Shown piece by piece: positions 1-5,987 of a DNA stretch of 17,626 nt (position 1 is its first letter; each line of letters starts with the position of its first letter). The notes under the pieces are model-generated. The model was given only the letters and a program-made list of their open reading frames with translations. It was not told the DNA's origin and ran no database searches. Source of the stretch: JBBDNT01 sp040877445 (GTDB lineage Bacteria; Planctomycetota; Planctomycetia; Planctomycetales; Planctomycetaceae); the NCBI GenBank assembly GCA_040877445.1, contig JBBDNT010000212.1, positions 1 through 17,626 of the forward strand, given 5' to 3'. The translations under genes were made by a program, and so were the position numbers.

Positions 1-307
1 CCCGGTCGCTGATGAGCAGGTTGTCGGCGACGGGCACGTTGCGGGCCGCGATCGAATCGATCTCGGAGAGCAGCGCCTGCGGGTTGATCACCACGCCGGG
101 GGCGATCACCGCGACCTTGCCCGGCCGGAGGATGCCGGTCGGCAGCAGCGAGAGCTTGTAGGTTTCGCCGTCGAAGCGGACGGTGTGCCCGGCGTTGTTT
201 CCTCCCTGATAGCGGACGACGATGTCGTGCCGATCGGTGAGGATATCGACGATTTTTCCTTTGGCTTCATCGCCCCACTGAAGCCCGATGACCGACGTGG
301 CCGACAC
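1..307 (-). CDS. purA: Adenylosuccinate synthetase, N-terminal part (3' end outside window)
   Basis: PurA joins IMP and aspartate using GTP to make adenylosuccinate, the first step from IMP to AMP in the cytoplasm. The visible 102 codons begin MSATSVIGLQWGDEAKGK, which carries the N-terminal GTP-binding loop with the catalytic Asp of GDEAKGK. NNAGHT follows, with the catalytic His. The Ala in GDEAKGK, where most bacteria have Gly, matches what I recall of planctomycete PurA. I chose the GTG at 305-307 because it places the conserved VIGLQWGDE motif about seven residues from the start. There is no in-frame ATG nearby, and a weak purine stretch (GGACGGA) lies just upstream. The gene reads off the left edge, so roughly three quarters of the protein is missing. 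It is divergent from the gene at 612. Confidence 0.93.
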   Translation of the reverse strand, partial: MSATSVIGLQWGDEAKGKIVDILTDRHDIVVRYQGGNNAGHTVRFDGETYKLSLLPTGILRPGKVAVIAPGVVINPQALLSEIDSIAARNVPVADNLLISDR

Positions 308-611
308 GATGGCGTTCCGTCCGCTGAGTGAATTGAACTGGGATCCGCCTTTCGGGAATCCGGCGGGCGCACGAAGAACGCGGCTTGCGCCGCGGTTCCG
401 CGGGCCAGTCTACTCGACAGGAGCGGGAATTGGGAGCGTTGGCGACCAGCGCGGTCGTTCCCCGACCGCCGTCGCGGGGGAAGCCACCATCCGCCGCACC
501 GGGAGAAGCGGGGCGAAAACACGGTCTTTCCCCTGAAAAACGCTGGTTGGTCGCGAATCGTCCGGAGCGACCGGAACCCCATTTGCACGGGGTTATCGGG
601 GGGAACACTTC
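308..611. other. Divergent intergenic region between purA and the membrane-protein gene
   Basis: About 300 bp without a credible gene. Reading frames here give arginine- and proline-rich shadow translations. It must hold the 5' regions of both divergent genes, but I see no convincing -35/-10 pair. Two inverted repeats are visible. At 376-398, GAACGCGGC and GCCGCGGTTC form a 9-bp stem with one bulged base around a TTGC loop. At 575-594, AACCCC and GGGGTT flank an 8-nt loop just ahead of the ribosome binding site of the next gene. Confidence 0.6.
598..604 (+). promoter_or_regulatory. Ribosome binding site for the 612 gene
   Basis: GGGGGGA lies 7 nt before the ATG at 612 and supports that start. 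A 6-bp stem (AACCCC at 575-580, GGGGTT at 589-594) ends only 3 nt upstream, so folding could affect access to this site. That last point is inference. Confidence 0.6.
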
Positions 612-1262
612 ATGCCGTCCTATCAATCCATCTTGCTCCTGGTCGCCGTCCTCGCGTTGGTCGCGGTCGCGGTCGCCGTGGCGGTGCTGGCGAAGTCCCG
701 CCGGAGGGAGGTGTGGCGGCTGTTCGCGCGCCGGCATGGCCTGCGTTTCATCGAGAACCGCGGGCGGCTCGTGGTCGCGGGGATGGTCCGCGACCGGCTC
801 GTCACGCTGACCGTCCCCCAGGAAGGATCCGACGGGGAAGAGTTGGGGGTCGAGGAGGTGCGGCTCGACGTGAGTCTCGACGGGCCGCTGCCGCGGGGGT
901 TCGAACTCGCGGAAGGAGGCCTGATCGTCGGCGAGGCGGAGCGGGCGTTCGGCGAGCAGGTCGTCGAGACGGGAGACGCCGAGTTCGATCGACGCGTGGT
1001 CGTCAAAGGCGGGGACGCCGAAGCGATCCGCGCCTACCTCGCCGAGGACCGCCGCCGGGCATTGCTCGACCTTCTGGATGGCGAGGCGGGCTGGACGGTC
1101 CTGATGGACGAACACGGCGTGGCGCTCGAAAAGCGGAGCCTCGTCGGCCGACTCGACGAACTGGAAGATCGGCTCGAACAGTTGTTGGCCGCGGCCCCCC
1201 GTCTCGATCGCGTCGACCGCGGAAACGGGAATGGCAGCGGGAAAGGAACCGAGCCCTCATGA
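612..1262 (+). CDS. Small membrane-anchored protein of unknown function
   Basis: 216 residues; I do not recognise a named family. Residues about 7-28 form one strongly hydrophobic segment rich in Val, Ala and Leu, followed by KSRRRE, so the bulk of the protein should face the cytoplasm (positive-inside rule). The soluble part has alternating hydrophobic and charged strands (residues 45-130), then FDRRVVVKGGDAEAIRAYL at about 125-143. A charged, probably coiled helix follows at about 176-194 (LVGRLDELEDRLEQLLAA), and the tail is polar (GNGNGSGKG). The start is supported by the Shine-Dalgarno sequence at 598-604. The stop overlaps the start of the lipid kinase (ATGA), so the two are almost certainly co-translated. 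That suggests, without proving, a membrane-linked role shared with the kinase. Confidence 0.8.
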   Translation: MPSYQSILLLVAVLALVAVAVAVAVLAKSRRREVWRLFARRHGLRFIENRGRLVVAGMVRDRLVTLTVPQEGSDGEELGVEEVRLDVSLDGPLPRGFELAEGGLIVGEAERAFGEQVVETGDAEFDRRVVVKGGDAEAIRAYLAEDRRRALLDLLDGEAGWTVLMDEHGVALEKRSLVGRLDELEDRLEQLLAAAPRLDRVDRGNGNGSGKGTEPS

Positions 1263-2200
1263 ACGACTCGAGATTGGTCATCTGGAACGCGAATGCCGGC
1301 GGCGCGGAACGTCAGCGCGACATTCTGGACGAGTTGGCGCGCCGCCCCGGCATGACGATCGTCGAAACCGTGACGTCGGAAGAGACGCGGCACGCGGCCA
1401 AGTCCGCGTCGCACGATTATCGCACCCTCATCGCCGCCGGGGGCGACGGCACGATCAACGCCGTGGTGAACGGGATGATGTCCGGCGGCGGCGGCGCGCG
1501 GCTGGGCGTGCTGCCGCTCGGTTCGGGGAACGACCTGTGCCGCACGCTCGGCATTCCGCTCGATCCGTTCGAGGCGGCGGTCGCTCTCGATGAAGGCCAT
1601 TCCGCGCGGATCGACCTGGTCGAGGTCCGCACTGCGGACGAGCGGAAATGGTGCGTCAACATGGCGACGGGAGGCAACAGCAGCCGCATCGACGAATGCC
1701 TCACCGACGAATTGAAGCGCCGCTGGGGTCCGCTGTGCTATTTCCGCGGGGCGCTTTCGGTCGTGCCCGATCTTTCCGAATACGACGTCAGCCTGCGGAT
1801 CGATTCGCGGCCGCCCGAGCGGTTCTCGGCCACGAACGTCATTCTGGGAAACGGCCGCACCGCCGCGGGGGGGCTCGAAATCGCCCCGCGGGCGAACCCG
1901 CAGGACGGCCGGCTGGAAGTGATCGTCATCTCCGGGCAGTCGGCGTTCGACGTCGTCGCCCTCACCGCCCGCCTGCTTTCGGGAGACTATCTCGACAGCG
2001 AGCAGGTGACGTATCGGCAGGCGCGGCGGGTGGAAATCGCATCCGACCCGCCGTTCGCCTTCTCGATCGACGGCGACCCGCTGGAAGCGGACCGCTACGT
2101 GTTCGAGGTGCTGCCCCGCGCGCTGGAAGTCATCGTCGGCCCGGACTACTCTCCGCAACCACAGCCGCACGGCGGCGCGGACGTGCGCCGCTCGCGGTAG
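1259..2200 (+). CDS. Diacylglycerol-kinase-like lipid kinase (YegS/DgkB/BmrU family)
   Basis: 313 residues, the usual length for soluble bacterial lipid kinases that phosphorylate diacylglycerol or related lipids at the membrane surface. The catalytic-domain signatures are clear. GGDGTINAVVNG (residues 61-72) is the nucleotide-binding motif, and LPLGSGNDLCRTLGIP (85-100) is the GSGND motif. The C-terminal beta-sandwich carries GNGRTAAGGLEIAP (197-210), and FSIDGDP is at 268-274. The start is the ATG at 1259, which overlaps the previous stop (ATGA). The frame is open further upstream, but that part only shadows the upstream gene. The substrate cannot be read from the sequence: diacylglycerol, phosphatidylglycerol and sphingoid bases are all used by relatives. 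A long hairpin begins 12 nt after the stop. Confidence 0.9.
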   Translation: MNDSRLVIWNANAGGAERQRDILDELARRPGMTIVETVTSEETRHAAKSASHDYRTLIAAGGDGTINAVVNGMMSGGGGARLGVLPLGSGNDLCRTLGIPLDPFEAAVALDEGHSARIDLVEVRTADERKWCVNMATGGNSSRIDECLTDELKRRWGPLCYFRGALSVVPDLSEYDVSLRIDSRPPERFSATNVILGNGRTAAGGLEIAPRANPQDGRLEVIVISGQSAFDVVALTARLLSGDYLDSEQVTYRQARRVEIASDPPFAFSIDGDPLEADRYVFEVLPRALEVIVGPDYSPQPQPHGGADVRRSR

Positions 2201-2212
2201 CCACTCGAAAGT

Positions 2213-2281
2213 GAGCCTCCCGCGTCAGCGGCGGGAGTGAGTGCAGGGCGTCGCAACTCCCCCCGCTGACGCGGGAGGCTC
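2213..2281. repeat. Head-to-head pair of a 26-bp palindromic repeat (REP-like); possible terminator
   Basis: Copy A (2213-2238, starting GAGCCTCCCGCG) and copy B (2256-2281, ending GCGGGAGGCTC) are inverted copies matching at 25 of 26 positions around a 17-nt loop. The RNA would fold into a very stable 69-nt hairpin. Each copy also has its own small stem, CCCGC and GCGGG around a 4-nt loop. It starts 12 nt after the lipid-kinase stop, so it may end or protect that transcript, but no T-run follows. Further copies of the same sequence lie at 4276-4300 and 4672-4743. Confidence 0.85.
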
Positions 2282-2380
2282 GCTCATGCGCTCGCCGGGA
2301 AGCGGCAGGCTTCGCGGCGCACGAGGAAAGCGTGTAAGCTGGATCGTTTCCCGGTTCTCTGATCCTTCCGGTCTGCCGCC

Positions 2381-4189
2381 GTGCCCGAGCGCCGCTTCGT
2401 CCGATTGCGTTCTTCCCCTGCGCGGATCACCCGCGCGCGAGCGTGGATCGGCGTACCGGCACGAGCGGCGACGGGGGTGCTCGCGATGGCCGGCCCCATC
2501 GCGTTCGCCGACGATCCGGAACCGTTTCCGCCCATTCCCGGCGGTGAGTTCTTCCGCGGCAACGCGCCGGGCGACAGCGGTTACTATCTCGACCTGTGGC
2601 TGTTCGGCGCGGCGGCGGTGCTGTTCGTCGTCTGGTTGAACGTCGTCGGCTGGGCGAATAATGAAGGCCGACGCATCGGAATGCGCGTTCGCGCTTGGAA
2701 CGCGCTGCTCGTCGCCGGCGGACTGGCGGGGTTTCTCACCGTGCTGACCATTCCCCCGGCCGCGATGGGATTCCTTCTGCTGGCGGCCTTGGCCGGCGGG
2801 CCGTTCGCGCTGTTCCTGCTCGGGCGGAACGCCGCCGTGCCCGATCGGGCCCGCGTGCTGACGCCGCGGCATCTGAAGGCCGCGCTCGTCCGGCGGCTCG
2901 CGCGGTGGGGCGTGCCCGTCGGTTTATTCGGGGAAGAGCACGCGGCCCTCGGCGCCGACGTGCGGCTCGTCGGCAAGACCTCGACCGGCCGCGACGACCT
3001 CGACCGCTCGCGGCAGGCCGAGTACTCCACCGGCTTCGTCGCCGCCAAGGAACTCGTGTACGACGCCGTTCTTCGCCGCGCGACCGACATCCACCTCGAA
3101 CCGCGCGAGCACGAGCTCGCCTGCCGGATTCGCATCGACGGGGCGATGTATCCCGTCGATCCGCTCGATCGCGGGACGGGGGACTCGGTGGTGAACGTGT
3201 TCAAGGTGCTCGCCGGAATGGACATCACGGAGAAGCGGCGGGCGCAGGACGGGAGTTTCCGGGCCGAAATCGAAGGCCGCTCGATCGACATCCGGGCCGC
3301 CACGCAGGGAACGCGGTTCGGCGAAAAGCTCAGCCTGCGGCTGCTCGATCCGCAGCAGTCGGTCCTGCGGCTGTCCGAACTCGGCATGAGGAAGGAACTC
3401 GTCGCGGAAGTGGAATCGCTTCTGAAGAGGAACCACGGCATGCTCCTCTGCTGCGGGCCGACCGGGGCGGGGAAATCGACCACGCTGTACGCCGCGCTCC
3501 GCACGCTCGACCCGCACGAGAAGAACATCATCACGGTCGAGGATCCGGTCGAGTTCCAGATTCCCCACGTGAACCAGATCGAAATCAACGACAAGGCCGG
3601 CCAATCCGTCGCCGGGGCGCTGCGGAACATCCTGCGGCAGGATCCCGACGTGCTGATGATCGGCGAAATTCGCGATTCCGAGACCGCGCGGATCGCCTGC
3701 GAGGCGGCGAACACCGGGCACCTCGTGCTCTCGACCGTCCATTCCACCGACACCTTCACCGCGTTGCATCGGCTGATCGAGCTGTCGGGCGAGCGGTACG
3801 TCGCCGCTTCGGCGCTGGCGGCGATCGTGGGGCAACGGCTCGTCCGCCGCTTGTGTCCGGCTTGCAAGGTCGGCTATCGCCCCGACGCCGAAACGCTGAA
3901 GAAGCACGGCCTGCCCGCCGAGAAGATCGGCGAGTTCTTCCGCCCGCCCGAACCGCCGCGGGAAGATTGCCCGCACTGCGCCGGGATGGGCTACTTCGGG
4001 CGGGTGGGGATCTTCGAGTTGCTCGCGATCGACGGGCCGATCCGCGAGATGATCCACGCCGCCGCCCCGCTGAGCGACATCCGCGCCGCCGCCCGCCGCA
4101 ACGGCATGCTGTTCCTGCACGAAGAAGGGCTGCGGCACGTCGTCCGCGGCGCGACCTCGCTCGAGGAGATGCTCCGCGTGGTGCAATGA
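2381..4189 (+). CDS. GspE/PilB-type secretion ATPase with membrane-spanning N-terminus
   Basis: 602 residues. Enzymes of this family form hexamers that power type II secretion or type IV pilus assembly. The C-terminal ATPase is complete: Walker A GPTGAGKST (359-367), Asp box IITVEDPVEFQ (383-393), Walker B DVLMIGEIRD (423-432) and His box TGHLVLSTVHSTD (445-457). A four-cysteine zinc site is formed by CPAC (492-495) and CPHC (530-533). Residues 220-350 match the family N2 domain (KELVYDAVLRRATDIHLEP). Instead of the usual soluble N1 domain, residues 1-150 hold a signal-like stretch ending AFADD (about 28-45) and hydrophobic segments at about 68-90 and 106-148. The GTG at 2381 is the only start that keeps the whole hydrophobic region, but no Shine-Dalgarno sequence supports it. 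The Met at residue 36 is an alternative. No other secretion genes are adjacent. Confidence 0.88.
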   Translation: MPERRFVRLRSSPARITRARAWIGVPARAATGVLAMAGPIAFADDPEPFPPIPGGEFFRGNAPGDSGYYLDLWLFGAAAVLFVVWLNVVGWANNEGRRIGMRVRAWNALLVAGGLAGFLTVLTIPPAAMGFLLLAALAGGPFALFLLGRNAAVPDRARVLTPRHLKAALVRRLARWGVPVGLFGEEHAALGADVRLVGKTSTGRDDLDRSRQAEYSTGFVAAKELVYDAVLRRATDIHLEPREHELACRIRIDGAMYPVDPLDRGTGDSVVNVFKVLAGMDITEKRRAQDGSFRAEIEGRSIDIRAATQGTRFGEKLSLRLLDPQQSVLRLSELGMRKELVAEVESLLKRNHGMLLCCGPTGAGKSTTLYAALRTLDPHEKNIITVEDPVEFQIPHVNQIEINDKAGQSVAGALRNILRQDPDVLMIGEIRDSETARIACEAANTGHLVLSTVHSTDTFTALHRLIELSGERYVAASALAAIVGQRLVRRLCPACKVGYRPDAETLKKHGLPAEKIGEFFRPPEPPREDCPHCAGMGYFGRVGIFELLAIDGPIREMIHAAAPLSDIRAAARRNGMLFLHEEGLRHVVRGATSLEEMLRVVQ

Positions 4190-4239
4190 CGGCGAATCAC
4201 CCGGTACGGCGAAGCTGCGAGCGAGATCCGGCTTCGACG

Positions 4240-4261
4240 CAAAGACGCCAAGACCGCAAAG
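4240..4261 (+). repeat. Left copy of a 22-bp inverted repeat
   Basis: CAAAGACGCCAAGACCGCAA plus two bases. The reverse complement recurs at 4875-4896 with 20 of 22 matches, about 610 bp away. The two copies lie near the two ends of the repeat island. Confidence 0.75.
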
Positions 4262-4275
4262 AAAACAAGCATAGC

Positions 4276-4300
4276 GAGCCTCCCGCGTCAGCGGGGGGAG
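4276..4300 (+). repeat. Single copy of the GAGCCTCCCGCG palindromic repeat
   Basis: Matches the reverse complement of copy B at 2256-2281 over 25 bp. The inner stem is CCCGC and GCGGG around GTCA. It lies 86 bp after the stop of the GspE-type gene. Confidence 0.8.
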
Positions 4301-4500
4301 GCGATCGAACCACCAAGTCACGAAGAAACGAAGGACGAAGAACGAATCCTCGAAGACATCTCTCTTCGCAGCGCAATCGCTTCAATTCCGTTCTTCGTGC
4401 GTGAATACGGTGAGACCACGGATGGCGCGAATGCCGCCGATGGCGGCGGCGATTCGGCGGAGTTCGTCGAACGCCGGCTCTCTCCGGTCTTCTCCGCGCC

Positions 4501-4634
4501 CTCGGCGCACTCGGCGATTCGAAGCTTCCGCGGCGAATGATTCGAACCGCGGAGAACGCCGAGAGCGCGGAGAGTTCGATTCGGCGGTGAAATCGATCTC
4601 GATTGCGGTGTCGCCGCGCGGAATCAGCGTCGAT
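4501..4634. repeat. Copy 1 of a diverged ~135-bp dispersed repeat
   Basis: Aligns almost without gaps to 14083-14217. Shared blocks include CTCGGCGCAC, GCTTCCGCGGCG, CGAACCGCGGAGAACGC, TTCGATTCGGCGGT and CGCCGCGCGGAATCAGCG. An internal hairpin pairs 4514-4523 with 4541-4550 (9 of 10 Watson-Crick pairs). It has no coding signal. Confidence 0.8.
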
Positions 4635-4671
4635 GAATGGAATGACGCCGCCGTGCCTTCGGGAGTCCATG

Positions 4672-4743
4672 CTCCCCCCGCTGACGCGGGAGGCTCGCGA
4701 CATGACGCGGGAGGCTCGCGACATGACGCGGGAGGCTCGCGAC
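4672..4743. repeat. Inverted copy of the palindromic repeat with its 21-bp arm triplicated
   Basis: 4672-4696 is a full copy of the GAGCCTCCCGCG repeat in the opposite orientation. Its right part is then repeated in tandem: three 21-bp units at 4681-4701, 4702-4722 and 4723-4743, each containing TGACGCGGGAGGCTCGCGAC. They differ only in the first base of unit 1 (C instead of A). Such near-identity suggests a recent local expansion. Confidence 0.88.
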
Positions 4744-4769
4744 TCGCGCGGCAACGACCTTGACGATTC

Positions 4770-4846
4770 GGGTGGCACGCCCTGAGTACGCGAAGGGCGT
4801 GTCCGCTCCGTTCACGCCGTTCGCAAAGCCTCAAGGTGTGCCACCC
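4770..4846. repeat. Long imperfect inverted repeat, possible bidirectional terminator
   Basis: GGGTGGCACGCC (4770-4781) pairs with GGTGTGCCACCC (4835-4846) at 11 of 12 positions. Inside it, ACGCCC (4777-4782) can instead pair with GGGCGT (4795-4800). The element sits between two convergent genes. No T-run follows on either strand, so a terminator role is only inferred from position. Confidence 0.55.
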
Positions 4847-4874
4847 GGCAACCGGAACCCTTTCTGTTGCGCTC

Positions 4875-4896
4875 CTTTGCGGTCTTGGCGTCTTGG
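4875..4896 (-). repeat. Right copy of the 22-bp inverted repeat
   Basis: CTTTGCGGTCTTGGCGTCTT plus two bases; reverse complement of 4240-4261 with two mismatches. It lies about 45 bp beyond the stop of the ThiF-like gene. Confidence 0.75.
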
Positions 4897-4941
4897 CATC
4901 GTGTTTCGACCCAATGAATCGAGCGATCGATCTTGGCAGCG

Positions 4942-5982
4942 TCACGAACCGATGTAGCGCGAGTACGCCGCCCGCGCCGCGGCGATGTCTTCCGTTCCCT
5001 GCACGATCGCCCGGCCGTCGCGGAACACGGTGATCTCGTAGGCCGGGTCCGCGAGAGAGAACCGCAACAGGAATGGATTCTTCTCGACCTGGCCGTGACC
5101 TTTCAGGCGTCCCGCGAGTTCGTCGAGCGAGATGCCTCCCTTGTGCTGCGGCGAGACCTGCACCGCGTTCCGCCCGCACAGCACGACCGACTGCGATCCG
5201 CGTTCGCCGGACAACCACTCGCGCACGCCGCGCTTGCACGCCGGGCAATCGGCCCGCTCGCGGAGTTCGCCGATGTTCATCCGGCGGAACGTGCCGTCCC
5301 ACACGTCGATGATCGTCAGCACCGGGTCGATCTTCGCCGCCTGCCCGGAGAGAATCTTGATCGCCGAGATCGCCTCCAGCGAGGCGATCACGTTGACGGC
5401 GGGGCCGAGCACTCCCGCGGTGTCGCAGGTGTCGGTCGTGCCCGGCGCGGGGACTTCCTCGATCAGGCACCGCAGGCAGGCGGTGCGGCCGGGGAAGATG
5501 GTCATCGTCTGCCCGTGGCTGCCGATCACTCCCGCATAGACCCACGGAATGCCCGTTTCCAGCGAGGCGTCGTTGATGAGGAAGCGGATCTCGAAGTTGT
5601 CGGTCCCGTCGAGAATCAGATCGCGACCGGCGGCGAAACCGAGGATGTTCTCGTGGTCGATGTCCGCCACGATCGGCTCGATCGTCACCTGGCTGTTGAT
5701 GCGGCGCAGTTTCTCGGCCGCGGCGATCGCCTTGGGAATGCGGGACTTCACGTCCTCCTCATCGAACAGCACCTGCCGTTGCAGGTTGCTCAGTTCGACG
5801 AAATCGCGATCGACGATCCGCAGTTCGCCCACGCCGGCGCGGACCAGGGTGTCGGCCAGCACGCTGCCGAGCGCCCCGCAGCCGCACAACAGCACCTTCG
5901 CCTCGCGCAATTTCGCCTGACCCGCTTCGCCCAGTCCGGCGAACAGGATCTGTTTCGAGTAACGTTGCAGGTCGTGTGGCAT
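4942..5982 (-). CDS. thiF: ThiF/MoeB-family E1-like adenylyltransferase
   Basis: 346 residues. Enzymes of this type use ATP to adenylate the C-terminal Gly-Gly of a small ubiquitin-like sulfur carrier (ThiS or MoaD) before sulfur transfer for thiamine or molybdopterin. Visible features are the nucleotide loop GCGALG (34-39), SNLQRQVLF (65-73), the DGTDNFEIR motif (125-133), and a Cys at 186 in CDTAGVLGP where relatives carry the active-site Cys. Zinc ligands CLRC (169-172) and CPAC (246-249) are present. The C-terminal 75 residues (RNAVQV...FRDGRAIVQGT...ARAAYSRYIG) resemble the tail of Bacillus-type ThiF and are not a rhodanese domain, so I favour ThiF over MoeB without certainty. I chose the ATG at 5982 rather than 14 codons upstream because the protein then begins MPHDLQRYSKQ, a classic family start, and does not overlap gltX. 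The gap to gltX is 5 nt, so they form one operon. No ThiS/MoaD gene is nearby. Confidence 0.88.
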   Translation of the reverse strand: MPHDLQRYSKQILFAGLGEAGQAKLREAKVLLCGCGALGSVLADTLVRAGVGELRIVDRDFVELSNLQRQVLFDEEDVKSRIPKAIAAAEKLRRINSQVTIEPIVADIDHENILGFAAGRDLILDGTDNFEIRFLINDASLETGIPWVYAGVIGSHGQTMTIFPGRTACLRCLIEEVPAPGTTDTCDTAGVLGPAVNVIASLEAISAIKILSGQAAKIDPVLTIIDVWDGTFRRMNIGELRERADCPACKRGVREWLSGERGSQSVVLCGRNAVQVSPQHKGGISLDELAGRLKGHGQVEKNPFLLRFSLADPAYEITVFRDGRAIVQGTEDIAAARAAYSRYIGS

Positions 5983-5987
5983 GACGG

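Larger units (their letters stand above)
4190..4941. repeat. 752-bp gene-free repeat island between convergent genes
   Basis: No credible gene is present; the reading frames here are Arg/Ser-rich and run through the repeats. In order it holds: a 22-bp sequence at 4240-4261 whose inverted copy is at 4875-4896 (20 of 22 match); a copy of the GAGCCTCCCGCG palindrome (4276-4300); an A-rich stretch with repeated ACGAAG-like words (4310-4345); a copy of a 135-bp repeat (4501-4634); the triplicated repeat arm (4672-4743); and a long inverted repeat (4770-4846). Both flanking genes end here, so any of the hairpins could act as a two-way terminator. Confidence 0.8.

Noticed and set aside
2924..4321. 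465-codon minus-strand open frame opposite the secretion ATPase
   Set aside because: The plus strand carries intact Walker A, Walker B and zinc motifs; the antisense is a shadow that runs into repeat DNA.
4681..4743. CRISPR-like look of the tandem 21-bp units
   Set aside because: Units are directly adjacent without spacers and are fragments of a palindromic repeat found elsewhere in the window. No cas gene is present.
4401..4763. 120-codon frame in the repeat island
   Set aside because: It is made of translated repeats (the repeated DAGGSRH is the 21-bp tandem unit) and has no gene-like composition.
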